From Rhizobium lentis (GTDB lineage: Bacteria > Pseudomonadota > Alphaproteobacteria > Rhizobiales > Rhizobiaceae), in NCBI RefSeq assembly GCF_014200175.1, contig NZ_JACHBD010000007.1, positions 248,001 through 312,000 of the forward strand: a DNA stretch of 64,000 bases, read 5' to 3'. This document shows, piece after piece, positions 44,732 through 55,310 of this stretch. Numbering within the stretch: the stretch's first letter is position 1; the number at the start of each line of letters is the position of its first letter. The notes under the pieces are model-generated. The model saw nothing but the letters and a program-made list of their open reading frames with translations. It made no database searches and was not told where the DNA came from. Made by a program: the position numbers and the translations under genes.

Positions 44732-47700
44732 ATGGCGAGTGTCCGGCCTAGTGAGCCGATCCTGACGGATGGACAGATGTCGAAGGGTATTATCGCAAAT
44801 TCGGTGATGAATGCGGCGGCGGGTATGCTGCTGTTGCTGACGGGATTCGTTTCCTCGATCATCACCGCTCGGCTGCTGGGGCCGGAAGCGAACGGCATCG
44901 TTGCCTTTTCGCTCTGGCTAGTGGTGACCGGCGCCTCGATCGCCGAACTCGGCTCCAGCATCACGCTCCTGAAGACACTGCCGCAGCTATCGGCAGAAGG
45001 TTACGACGCACGCCGGCGGCGGGGGTTTGCCGCCATCCTCGTCAGCTTCATGATGTTTTCGACAGTCGTGCTGCTGGCCCTCTACGCGCTGTTTTTCCTG
45101 ACCTCCGAGGAGATGCACTGGGCCGATACCGCGCCGTCCGTCGCTCTGGTCACCGGCGGGCTGTTCTTCGTCCAGGCGATCGGATCCTTCGTCAAATTCT
45201 ACCTGATCGGAGAGAAGAAGCTCGGCGCCTTCTTCCGCCTGACCGTCGTCGTCTCGATCGTGCAGCTTGCCGGCGTCGCCGGCGGCGCCGTCCTCTATGG
45301 TGTCGAGGGGGTTCTCGTCGGCTATGCGCTCGGCCAGCTTGTCTTGTTTTTCGCCACACTGCCGATCCTGCTTGCGCGGCGGGACTGGTGCGGGGTGTCG
45401 CTGAAGTACCTCGCCTCCTCCTCCGTCATCCTCTCGCTCCAGTTCATCATCGATTCCATCTTCCTCAACCGGCTCGAGCTGCTGTTTCTGCAGCAGTTCT
45501 GGTCGGTGGAGATGGTCGGTTATTACGCCGTCGGCCTGTCGATCGCCAATATCGCGTTGCAGCTGCCGATCCAGATGACCGGCAGCCTGCTGCCCTATTA
45601 CTCCGAGCGGCGGCACAACAGCGACGATTCGACATTGCCGGTCGAGGTTTTCGCCGCCGTCACCCGCAGCATGGCCTATATCGTGCTGCCGATGAGCCTC
45701 GGGCTTGCGGCAATCTCCAGCGAACTGGTGCTGGTCGTGTTCGGCGAGGCGTTCGGCCGCAGCGGCACGGTAGTGGCGCTGCTGGCACTGGTGGCGCCCG
45801 CCTATACTTTCATGCAGATCCTCAGCCTCTACCTCTTATCGATGGACAGGGCCCGCGCCCGCCTGAATACCAGTGTGGTCGGTGGCCTGGTAATGGTAGC
45901 GGGTTGTTTACTGATCGTACCTAGGCTTGCAGCCGAGGGCGCCGCGCTGGTGCGCATCCTCGTCTTCGTTGCAATGTCGGTGATGATGATCAGACAGACC
46001 GGATTCGGATCCCAACTTTCGGGTCTCTATAGAAGCCTGACGAAGGTGACGCTCGCCTCCGTGCTGTGCGCTTGCGGCGCCATCTCCGTGCTGGAATTTG
46101 TCCATGGTCCGGCCGGACTGGTCGGCGCGATCATGGCCGGCACGTTCTGCTATTTCGCAGCGCTGCGGGTGCTGCGCGCCGTACCGGCCGAAGATGTCGA
46201 CGTCATGCGCTCCATTCTCGACAAGATGCCATCCGTGCTGCGCAAGCCGGTCGGGCACGCAATCAATTTCATTGCGCCGGCGCTTCCCGGCGATCCCGAT
46301 CGCGCCAAGGTCGCTCCCGGCGAGTTCTCGCTCGAACCGGCCGAGGGGGCTGGACGCAGCGCTGCCCTGCCGGTCGTCTTCGACGGCACGATCGGTCTGT
46401 TCATGCCTGAGAATGCGGGAGTGAAGAAGCGGTCGGCCGCCGTGCTCTTCGTCAGCCCCTGGGGTTTCGAGGAGATGTGCAGCCGCAAGTTTTTCCGGGT
46501 TGCGGCCGAGCATTTTTCGGATATCGGTGTGCCGAGCCTGCGGTTCGACTATCGCGGCACCGGCGACGCGCTGGATTTCGACGCGCTGCCGGCAAGGCTG
46601 GAAACCTGGGAAGATTCGATCCGCGCAGCGGCCGTCAAGCTGAAGTCGCTCACCGGTTGCGATCGCATCGTCCTCATCGGTCAGGGCCTCGGCGCAACGC
46701 TTGCCCAACGCATCGGCTCTTCGATCGAAGGCGTCGACAGCCTTGTCATGCTGGCGCCGGTGCTGAGCGGCCGGGCCTATCTGCGTGAACTCACCATGTG
46801 GTCGAAGATCATCGATGCCGATCTCGGCCTCGGCAAGGAGCATGTCCAGACCGCCAAGGTTCAGATCGCCGGGCTCGTCATGCCCGAGGAGATCGCCGGC
46901 GAGCTCGCCAAGCTCAACATCGCCTCGCCGCAGGGATCGGCGGCGTCCCGCTATCTAATCCTCGAACGTCCCGCCAGGGCCGACGATACCGGCTTTGCGG
47001 ACACACTGAAGGCGCTTGGCGCCGATGTCGAGCAGACGGTTTTCGAAGGCTATGACGAGCTCGTCACCAATCCGCTCTTCGCCAAGACCCCAATGGCTGT
47101 CGTCGCGCTGCTGACGACCTGGCTGGAGGGCGCCACGGTGGAGACATCCGCCGCCCCTTCGCCGGCAGAAATCAAGAACCCGCCGCTGGCCGGCGATGGG
47201 TTTGTCGAAATGCCGGTCCGTTTCGGAAGCCATGGTCACCTGGTCGGCGTCGTCAGCCGGCCGCCCGGCGAGATCAAGGGCAGTGCAGTACTCTTTCTGT
47301 CGACGGCCTATGACCGGCACGCCGGCTGGGGGCGGACGACGGTTGATATGGCGCGCGAGCTTGCGCGCCAGGGCGTGATTTCGCTGCGCTTCGATTCCGC
47401 CAATGTCGGCGACAGTCCGCCACGGCCCGACGCACCGGAGCAGGTGCTCTATTCCGCTACCCAGACCGCCGATGCGGTCGCCGCGCTCGATCTGCTCGAG
47501 GGCATCGCCCCCGGCCCGGTGATGGTGGCCGGCCGATGCAGTGGCGGCTATGTCGCCTTCCGCGCCGGCGTCGCCGATGAGCGGCTGAAGGCCGTCGTGT
47601 CGATCAATCCCTTCGTTTATTACTGGGATCCTGAGATACCGGTGCGTAAGGAACATGTTGTCTCGGTTCCCCGCAGCCTCGATGATTACGGCCAGCGCCT

Positions 47701-48088
47701 GGCGCGGCTCGATACGCTAAAGCGGTTGCTGCGCGGCCAGGTGGATGTCGTCTCTGCGCTGCAGAACATGGTCATCGCTGCCGGTCGTCGTCTGTCCCCA
47801 TGGATCGCGCCGCTGCTCGAGCTGCTCCCCGACCGGCGCCACATCGCCCGCGAAGTCCGGCATTCCTTCGCTCAGTTCGGTAAGCGTAAGGTGCCGTTGA
47901 CGCTGATCTACAGCGAAGGTGATGTCGGCCTCGACCACGTCTATTTCCACTTTGGACCGCGCGGCGCCAAGCTTTCCCGCTATCCGAACGTGCGGCTGCT
48001 GATGCTGCCGGACGCCGATCACAATCTGACGCCGCCGCAATCACGCAGGTTCGTGCTCGATGAGATTATCCGTCTCGCCAAAGCGTGA
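44732..48088 (+). CDS. Wzx-type flippase fused to two alpha/beta-hydrolase domains
   Basis: A 1118-aa fusion. Residues about 18-485 form a polysaccharide flippase (MOP/Wzx superfamily) with a dozen or more helices, starting GIIANSVMNAAAGMLLLLTGF. Residues about 565-800 are an alpha/beta hydrolase whose nucleophile elbow reads GQGLG, with Gly652 where Ser is expected, and no clear catalytic His. Residues about 830-1118 are a second hydrolase with GRCSGG, placing Cys936 at the nucleophile position, plus an Asp in SEGDVGLDH and His in DADHNL, consistent with a Cys-Asp-His triad. Fusion of a flippase to hydrolases suggests acyl or aminoacyl editing during export. One continuous frame with no sign of frameshift. 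Confidence 0.85.
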   Translation: MASVRPSEPILTDGQMSKGIIANSVMNAAAGMLLLLTGFVSSIITARLLGPEANGIVAFSLWLVVTGASIAELGSSITLLKTLPQLSAEGYDARRRRGFAAILVSFMMFSTVVLLALYALFFLTSEEMHWADTAPSVALVTGGLFFVQAIGSFVKFYLIGEKKLGAFFRLTVVVSIVQLAGVAGGAVLYGVEGVLVGYALGQLVLFFATLPILLARRDWCGVSLKYLASSSVILSLQFIIDSIFLNRLELLFLQQFWSVEMVGYYAVGLSIANIALQLPIQMTGSLLPYYSERRHNSDDSTLPVEVFAAVTRSMAYIVLPMSLGLAAISSELVLVVFGEAFGRSGTVVALLALVAPAYTFMQILSLYLLSMDRARARLNTSVVGGLVMVAGCLLIVPRLAAEGAALVRILVFVAMSVMMIRQTGFGSQLSGLYRSLTKVTLASVLCACGAISVLEFVHGPAGLVGAIMAGTFCYFAALRVLRAVPAEDVDVMRSILDKMPSVLRKPVGHAINFIAPALPGDPDRAKVAPGEFSLEPAEGAGRSAALPVVFDGTIGLFMPENAGVKKRSAAVLFVSPWGFEEMCSRKFFRVAAEHFSDIGVPSLRFDYRGTGDALDFDALPARLETWEDSIRAAAVKLKSLTGCDRIVLIGQGLGATLAQRIGSSIEGVDSLVMLAPVLSGRAYLRELTMWSKIIDADLGLGKEHVQTAKVQIAGLVMPEEIAGELAKLNIASPQGSAASRYLILERPARADDTGFADTLKALGADVEQTVFEGYDELVTNPLFAKTPMAVVALLTTWLEGATVETSAAPSPAEIKNPPLAGDGFVEMPVRFGSHGHLVGVVSRPPGEIKGSAVLFLSTAYDRHAGWGRTTVDMARELARQGVISLRFDSANVGDSPPRPDAPEQVLYSATQTADAVAALDLLEGIAPGPVMVAGRCSGGYVAFRAGVADERLKAVVSINPFVYYWDPEIPVRKEHVVSVPRSLDDYGQRLARLDTLKRLLRGQVDVVSALQNMVIAAGRRLSPWIAPLLELLPDRRHIAREVRHSFAQFGKRKVPLTLIYSEGDVGLDHVYFHFGPRGAKLSRYPNVRLLMLPDADHNLTPPQSRRFVLDEIIRLAKA

Positions 48089-48110
48089 CGGAAATTTCAG
48101 ACTGTTGGGA

Positions 48111-49289
48111 TCAGACCCGGTCGGCAGCGGCGACGTTGAGCGATCGGTAAAGATCGACATAAAGTCCGGCGACAATATCCCAGGAATAGCCGCGCACGGC
48201 GTCGACCAGCTCGTCGCGAACGCCATCCGGTTGGCGCGCGAGTGTTTCATAGGCCGCTTCAATCACCGTCGCCGCGGTCTCCGGGTGGGTGAAATCGGCT
48301 AGCTTGATAACGGGATGCCGGCCGGCAAGCGTTGTAAAGGCGTCATTGGCATTCAGCACCGGCAACAGGCCGGCGCTCATCGCCTCCAGCGCCACCAGCC
48401 CGAAACCTTCATACTCCGAGGCGGAGGCGAAGAGCGAGGCCTCGGCAATGATGCGCCGGATGGCGCCGTTGTCGGGCGAGACGTGCAGGGTGACGCCGCC
48501 GGCAAGGCTGCGGCTTTCGATGGCGGCTTCGACATCGGCCCGGTTCAGGTCGGATTCGGCTCCGACGATGTCGAGATGCCAATCCGTATCGCGGCTCTTC
48601 AGCACGGACATCGCGTCGAGCAGATGGTCCAGCCGCTTGTTCACCGAGAAGCGGCCGATGGTGACGATGCGGCGCCTCGGCCGCTGCGACGCGCTGCCGG
48701 CGAACTTGCCGATATCGGCGCCGTTTTCGATCAGCAGGCTGTCGGGTGCGATCACGGAAAACTGCTTGAGATCGGAGGCGCTGCAGCAGACGACGCGCCG
48801 GTAGGCCAGTGCCGAAGCGCGGGTCAGCGTGCGGAACCAGATCTTCTTGATCGCGGCGTATTTCCGGGTGTGGAAGAAGCCGCCATGGGTGGTGACGATC
48901 ATCGGCTTGCGATGCAGCAGCCGGCCCCAGGCGAGCGCATCGAAGAAGAAGTCGATGGCATGGACATGCACGAGATCGGCATCGGCGAGATGGCGGAAAA
49001 CCTGGGGCGCCAGCGGATATCGGCTGCTGCCGGACCAGGGAATGCGCACCACCTCGATGCCGTCGATGTCTTCGCGCGCCGGCAGTTTATTCTTCGGTGC
49101 GGTGAACAGCGAATCGAGTGTGACGACGCGAACGCGATAACCGCGCCGGACGGTCTGGCGGGCAAGATTGGCGACCACATCTTCCAGGCCGCCGCGATTG
49201 GGCAAAAACTGGCGCACGACATGGACGATCAGCGGCGCCGTTTCCGGCTGCGGCCTCTCGCGCACCCTGTCTGCCTCGACGATCGCCAT
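48111..49289 (-). CDS. GT4-type glycosyltransferase, convergent to cluster
   Basis: A 392-aa GT-B glycosyltransferase of the group-1 family. The acceptor-side N-terminal domain starts VVRQFLPNRGGLEDVVANLARQ with the glycine-rich loop; the donor-side domain has VTIGRFSVNKRLDHLLDAM and the E-x7-E element in EYEGFGLVALEAMSAGLLPVL. It converges on the flippase fusion with a 22-bp gap and probably belongs to the same glycan pathway although transcribed separately. Confidence 0.86.
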   Translation of the reverse strand: MAIVEADRVRERPQPETAPLIVHVVRQFLPNRGGLEDVVANLARQTVRRGYRVRVVTLDSLFTAPKNKLPAREDIDGIEVVRIPWSGSSRYPLAPQVFRHLADADLVHVHAIDFFFDALAWGRLLHRKPMIVTTHGGFFHTRKYAAIKKIWFRTLTRASALAYRRVVCCSASDLKQFSVIAPDSLLIENGADIGKFAGSASQRPRRRIVTIGRFSVNKRLDHLLDAMSVLKSRDTDWHLDIVGAESDLNRADVEAAIESRSLAGGVTLHVSPDNGAIRRIIAEASLFASASEYEGFGLVALEAMSAGLLPVLNANDAFTTLAGRHPVIKLADFTHPETAATVIEAAYETLARQPDGVRDELVDAVRGYSWDIVAGLYVDLYRSLNVAAADRV

Positions 49290-49433
49290 TTCCCACCTAT
49301 CGCTGCGCGTGCCAACTCGTGTTGGCGCGGATTTATAGCAACGACCAGATACCCCCGGCGTTAAGGCGTGGTTGCAGCGGCGTCCTGCGGAGGCGATTCT
49401 TCGCGAAAAAGGTTAACCGTGTCTGACGGGAAT

Positions 49434-49670
49434 TCAGAACGCCTTGAAGGTCAACGTCGTCAGCGAGCGGACGATGCCGGGAATATTGGCGAGGTTGTCG
49501 TTGATGAACTTGCCGATGTCCTGGCCTTCCTCGATGTAGACCTTCAGCAGCAGATCGTAGTCGCCGCTGGTGGAATAGAGCTCCGAAACCAGTTCGGTCT
49601 GGTAGATGGCGTCGGCGACCTCATAGGTTTTGCCGGGGGCGCATTGGAGCTGGACGAAGATCGGCTTCAT
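49434..49670 (-). CDS. Stand-alone Lrp/AsnC ligand-binding (RAM) domain protein
   Basis: A 78-aa protein consisting only of the effector-binding RAM domain of Lrp/AsnC regulators (FVQLQCAPGKTYEVADAIYQ, STSGDYDLLLKVYIEEGQDI, GIVRSLTTLTFKAF). The helix-turn-helix is absent. Such stand-alone proteins bind amino acids and may associate with full-length Lrp family members. The ATG at 49670 is chosen; the frame upstream lacks similarity. It lies between the glycan genes and the LysR/lysine-catabolism locus. Confidence 0.88.
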   Translation of the reverse strand: MKPIFVQLQCAPGKTYEVADAIYQTELVSELYSTSGDYDLLLKVYIEEGQDIGKFINDNLANIPGIVRSLTTLTFKAF

Positions 49671-49738
49671 GGGATTTCCTGCAGAGGTTGTTTGGCTGAT
49701 ATAATGGTCGAAAGCGCCATGCCGATGCAAGCCGTTCC

Positions 49739-50647
49739 TCACGCAGCCGGATTGGCGCCGCCTTCCGCGACGATCCAGTCGCGGAAGGCGGCGAGCGGCG
49801 CATAGTCGGCGCGCTCGCGCGGAAAGGCAAGATAATAGCGCTCACGGCTCTCCATCTCCCGATCGACGGCGGCGACAAGATCGCCGCGCCTGAGCTCCTC
49901 TTGCATCAGGAATGTCGGCAGCAGGGCGACGCCGAGACCGGCGATCGCCGCCTGCGCGGCGGTGGCGAACTGGTCGAAGAGCATTCCGTGCACGCTTTCG
50001 AAGGAAACGCCGTTGCCGGCGAACCACTGCTCCCACGCATCCGGGCGCGTCGTCAGATGCAGAAGCGGAACGGCGAGCAGATCCTGCGGCCCTGTGATCG
50101 TGTATCGCTTGAGAAAGTCAGGGCTGCAGGCCGGCACCGTGTGTTCCGACATCAGCAAGGTCAATTCCGCCCCCGGCCAGTGCGGATGGCCGAAATGGAT
50201 CGCGGCATCGATGGAATCGAGGCGAAAATCGAAGGGTGAAAGCCGGGTCGCCAGATTGATGGTTACACCTGGATTGGCGGCGAGGAAGCGTCCGAGGCGC
50301 GGCGCCAGCCAGCGCGTGCCGAAGGTCGGCAGGATGGCGAGATTGAGCGTGCCGCCATGCGGATTGGCGCGCAGGTTCAAGGAGGCACTGGATATCCGCC
50401 GCAGCGCCTCGCGGATTTCGCGGGCGTAGCTGTCGCCGGCCAGCGTCAGCCGCATGGTCTGGCGTTCGCGCAGGAAGAGCTCGACGCCGAGCTGCTCTTC
50501 CAGCGCGCTCACCTGGCGGCTGACGGCGCTCTGCGTCAGATCGAGCTCGCGTGCGGCCGCCGTGACGCTGCCGGTGCGGGCGACCGCCTCGAAGGCGGCG
50601 AGATGTGAAATCGACGGCAGAAAGCGTCTAGAGCCAAGCATGATCAT
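49739..50647 (-). CDS. LysR-family regulator (GcvA-like)
   Basis: A 302-aa activator/repressor. The N-terminal HTH is LAAFEAVARTGSVTAAARELDLTQSAVSRQVSALEEQLGVELF in pattern, and the C-terminal periplasmic-binding-protein-like domain resembles GcvA/AmpR types (FGHPHWPGAELTLLMSE). It is transcribed divergently from the lysine/pipecolate degradation operon and very likely controls it, sensing a lysine-derived metabolite. The start may be the ATG at 50647 or 50641. Confidence 0.9.
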   Translation of the reverse strand: MIMLGSRRFLPSISHLAAFEAVARTGSVTAAARELDLTQSAVSRQVSALEEQLGVELFLRERQTMRLTLAGDSYAREIREALRRISSASLNLRANPHGGTLNLAILPTFGTRWLAPRLGRFLAANPGVTINLATRLSPFDFRLDSIDAAIHFGHPHWPGAELTLLMSEHTVPACSPDFLKRYTITGPQDLLAVPLLHLTTRPDAWEQWFAGNGVSFESVHGMLFDQFATAAQAAIAGLGVALLPTFLMQEELRRGDLVAAVDREMESRERYYLAFPRERADYAPLAAFRDWIVAEGGANPAA

Positions 50648-50662
50648 TCCGTTTCAGAATGA

Positions 50663-50679
50663 GCTATTTCCGAAATAGC
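50663..50679. promoter_or_regulatory. Palindromic candidate LysR operator
   Basis: GCTATTT-CCG-AAATAGC is a perfect 7+3+7 palindrome with the T-N11-A-type symmetry of LysR sites, lying 16 bp from the regulator start in the 103-bp divergent gap. A nearby ATTCCGTTTCAGAAT forms a second, imperfect dyad. Confidence 0.6.
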
Positions 50680-50750
50680 GATATTTCCGGCTTCGCAGCG
50701 GTTGTAAAGAGTTTCATCCTGCAAAAACGGAATGAGCCGGAGTTTTCAAG

Positions 50751-52163
50751 ATGCCGCAAACCTTCGTTTCCACTGACCGCATCCGTTCGCTTTTCACCGA
50801 GGCGATGTCGCAGATGTATCGGACGGAGGTGCCGCAATACGGCACGCTGATCGAGCTGGTCGCCGATGTGAATGCCGGCTGCCTCGAACGCGATCCGGAT
50901 CTGCGCGAGCGCCTGGCCCGCGCCGGCGAGCTCGAGCGCATCGATGTCGAGCGTCACGGCGCCATCCGCCTCGGCACGGCTGACGAGCTTTTCACCATTC
51001 GCCGGCTGTTCGCCGTCATGGGCATGCAGGCGGTCGGCTACTACGATCTCTCCGTTGCCGGCGTGCCGGTCCACTCCACCTGCTTCCGGCCAATCGACGA
51101 GACCGCACTCAACATCAATCCATTCCGAGTCTTCACCTCGTTGCTGCGCCTGGAACTGATCGAAGACGAAGGGCTGCGCAGCGAAGCCGAGGCGATTTTG
51201 GCAAAGCGGCGCATCTATACGCCGCGCGCCGTCGCGCTGATCGAGCGCCACGAGCAGAATGGCGGTCTGACGGAAGCGGAAGCAGCGGAATTCGTCGCCG
51301 AGGTGCTCGAAACCTTCCGCTGGCACAGCGAGGCGACGGTCAGCGCCGAAACCTACAAGCGCCTGCACGACGCCCATCGGCTGATCGCCGACGTCGTCAG
51401 CTTCAAGGGCCCGCATATCAATCATCTGACGCCGCGCACGCTCGATATCGACGCGGTCCAGGCCCGCATGCCGGAACGCGGCATCACACCGAAGGCCGTC
51501 ATCGAAGGGCCGCCGCGCCGTCATTGCGATATCCTGCTGCGGCAGACGAGCTTCAAGGCGCTGGAGGAGGCGATCGTCTTTGCCGGTGAAGCGGAAGCCG
51601 TTCAGGGGACGCATACCGCCCGTTTCGGCGAGATCGAACAGCGCGGCGTGGCGTTGACGGCCAAGGGCCGGGCGCTCTACGACCGGCTGCTCGCCTCGGT
51701 TCGCGGGGAAGTGCAGGTCGGCGCCGGCGGCGCCAAGGCCGGCGCTTACGATCAGGAACTCGCCGGTCGTTTCAAGGCGCTACCAGACAGCTGGGACGAG
51801 CTGCGCAGGCAAGACCTGGCCTTCTTCCGTTATTCCGCCACGTCAGAAGGCATTGCCGCCGCGGTCAACGGCACGCTGCCTGGCGATCCGGAAGCGCTGA
51901 TCGCCAAGGGTCACCTTGCCTTCTCGCCGATCGTCTACGAAGACTTCCTGCCCGTCAGCGCGGCCGGCATCTTCCAGTCGAATCTCGGCACCGATCAGCA
52001 GCAGAATTATACCACGCGCTCGAACCGCGACGCCTTCGAGGCCGCACTCGGCGCCACCGTTCAGGACGAGCTGGCGCTTTATGCCGAGCGCCAGGCCGCA
52101 TCGCTGGATGCAGCGATGGAAACGCTTGGCCTTGCGGGCGTCTACTTGAAGACCGTTGCGTGA
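50751..52163 (+). CDS. hglS: 2-oxoadipate dioxygenase/decarboxylase (DUF1338, HglS type)
   Basis: A 470-aa VOC-superfamily Fe(II) enzyme. The DUF1338 family member HglS of Pseudomonas putida converts 2-oxoadipate to D-2-hydroxyglutarate in lysine catabolism. Conserved features are VERHGAIRLGT with the first metal His (residue 69), FKGPHINHLTPRTLDID with the second, and the C-terminal EDFLPVSAAGIFQSNLG block. It heads an operon with a pipecolate-type oxidase and an aminoadipate semialdehyde dehydrogenase and is divergent from a LysR gene. Gene symbol by analogy. Confidence 0.85.
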   Translation: MPQTFVSTDRIRSLFTEAMSQMYRTEVPQYGTLIELVADVNAGCLERDPDLRERLARAGELERIDVERHGAIRLGTADELFTIRRLFAVMGMQAVGYYDLSVAGVPVHSTCFRPIDETALNINPFRVFTSLLRLELIEDEGLRSEAEAILAKRRIYTPRAVALIERHEQNGGLTEAEAAEFVAEVLETFRWHSEATVSAETYKRLHDAHRLIADVVSFKGPHINHLTPRTLDIDAVQARMPERGITPKAVIEGPPRRHCDILLRQTSFKALEEAIVFAGEAEAVQGTHTARFGEIEQRGVALTAKGRALYDRLLASVRGEVQVGAGGAKAGAYDQELAGRFKALPDSWDELRRQDLAFFRYSATSEGIAAAVNGTLPGDPEALIAKGHLAFSPIVYEDFLPVSAAGIFQSNLGTDQQQNYTTRSNRDAFEAALGATVQDELALYAERQAASLDAAMETLGLAGVYLKTVA

Positions 52164-52230
52164 AATGCGAGCTTCAACGCTTCATCATATGGGTTAAACT
52201 ACCGCGATTTCGTTCCACTCGGACTGAACC

Positions 52231-53514
52231 ATGCTGAATGATCCGCGCTCCCACGGCCTCTGGGAAAAGACCGCAGCCGAACCGCCTGTAACCTCGCCTC
52301 TCGCAGGCGCGGTATCGGCCGACGTCGTCATCGTCGGCGGCGGCTACACCGGCCTCTCCTCCGCCCTGCATCTTGCCGAAGCCGGCTCGGAGGTGGTGCT
52401 GCTGGAGGCGAAGGAGATCGGTTTCGGCGGCGCGGGGCGCAATGTCGGCCTGATCAATGCCGGCATGTGGGTGATGCCCGACGATCTGCCCGGCGTGCTC
52501 GGCCCGCTGCACGGCGAGCGCCTGCTCGAGCTGCTCGGCAATGCGCCGAAGCTCGTCATGGAACTGATCGACAGGCATGGCATTGCCTGCGAACTCGAAC
52601 GCAACGGCACGCTGCACTGCGCGGTCGGCGCGGAGGGGCTGAAGGAAATCGAAGAACGCGCGGCGCAATGGTCCGCCCGCGGCGCGCCCGTGACGCTGCT
52701 CAATGCGGCGGAGACGGCCAGACGCATCGGCAGCGACGCCTATACTGGCTCGCTGCTCGACTTGCGCGCCGGAACGCTGCAGCCGCTGGCCTATGCGCGC
52801 GGCCTTGCCCATGCCGCCGTCAAGGCGGCTGTCACGATCCATACGTCGAGCCCCGTCACCGCAACGGAGCGCAGCGGCAGCCGCTGGACCGTGAAGACAG
52901 CGAAGGGCCAGGTCAGCGCGGACTGGATCATCGTCGCAACCGACGCCTATAGCACCGGCCCCTTCGAGCAGGTGCGCAACGAACAGGTCTACCTGCCCTA
53001 TTTCAATTTCGCCACCGTGCCGCTCGGCCACAATCTGCGCCAATCGATCCTGCCGGGGCGGGAAGGTGCGTGGGATACCAAGGACATCCTCTCCTCCTTC
53101 CGCATGGACCAGGCCGGCCGTCTCGTCTTCGGCAGTGTCGGAGCACTGCGCAATACCGGGCTCGCCGTGCATAAGGGCTGGGCCAAGCGCGCCCTGAAGC
53201 GGCTCTTCCCCATGATCGGTGACGTCGAATTCGAATGCGAATGGTACGGCCAGATCGGCATGACCGATAATGCGCTGCCGCGCTTTCATAAATTCGCTCC
53301 CGGCTTGATCGGCTTTTCGGGTTATAATGGCCGCGGCATCGCCCCCGGCACGGTTTTCGGCCGGACACTGGCCGAGCATATTCTCGGCCGGCTTTCGGAA
53401 GCCGATCTGCCGCTGCCGCTGACCTCGCCCACCGAACCGAGCTTCCGGGCGCTTCGGGAATTATGGTACGAAGCCGGCGCTCAGGTCGCCCACTTCGCTG
53501 ATGCCCGCTTCTGA
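52231..53514 (+). CDS. FAD-dependent amine oxidase (probable L-pipecolate oxidase)
   Basis: A 427-aa DAO-fold flavoprotein. The dinucleotide-binding motif VVIVGGGYTGLSSALHLAEAG is at residues 32-52 in outline, followed by GFGGAGRNVGLINAG, and the C-terminal FAD contact is FSGYNGRGIAPGTVFGR. Its length and its partners (HglS and ALDH7) match the L-pipecolate oxidase AmaA of Pseudomonas, which forms piperideine-6-carboxylate. Gamma-glutamylputrescine oxidases share the fold, so the substrate is inferred from context. The end of the gene lies in a short CGCTTCTG repeat. Confidence 0.8.
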   Translation: MLNDPRSHGLWEKTAAEPPVTSPLAGAVSADVVIVGGGYTGLSSALHLAEAGSEVVLLEAKEIGFGGAGRNVGLINAGMWVMPDDLPGVLGPLHGERLLELLGNAPKLVMELIDRHGIACELERNGTLHCAVGAEGLKEIEERAAQWSARGAPVTLLNAAETARRIGSDAYTGSLLDLRAGTLQPLAYARGLAHAAVKAAVTIHTSSPVTATERSGSRWTVKTAKGQVSADWIIVATDAYSTGPFEQVRNEQVYLPYFNFATVPLGHNLRQSILPGREGAWDTKDILSSFRMDQAGRLVFGSVGALRNTGLAVHKGWAKRALKRLFPMIGDVEFECEWYGQIGMTDNALPRFHKFAPGLIGFSGYNGRGIAPGTVFGRTLAEHILGRLSEADLPLPLTSPTEPSFRALRELWYEAGAQVAHFADARF

Positions 53515-53573
53515 GAACCGCGCTTCTGAGAGGCGAAACTCGCTTCTGGAATAACAAGATTGGAACCACGACA

Positions 53574-55112
<1,539 letters not shown>

Positions 55113-55125
55113 GCGCGGTGACGAG

Positions 55126-55156
55126 AAAGGCGGCGTTCCCGAAGTGCCGCCTTTTC
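55126..55156 (+). terminator. Intrinsic terminator of the lysine catabolic operon
   Basis: Stem AAAGGCGGC (55126-55134) with GCCGCCTTT (55146-55154) followed by T residues, 13 bp after the dehydrogenase stop codon. Confidence 0.88.
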
Positions 55157-55310
55157 TATCGGCTCGAAATTATTCCCTCGAAACTGAGCTGTTGCGTCAA
55201 GATATTGTGATGCTTTTTTTGCTCACAACAAACTTGAAATAATCACTCAGGAAAAATATACGCCTCTGATCGCCCTTGGGAGCTCGGGTAACATCGCCAC
55301 GGAGGCCATC

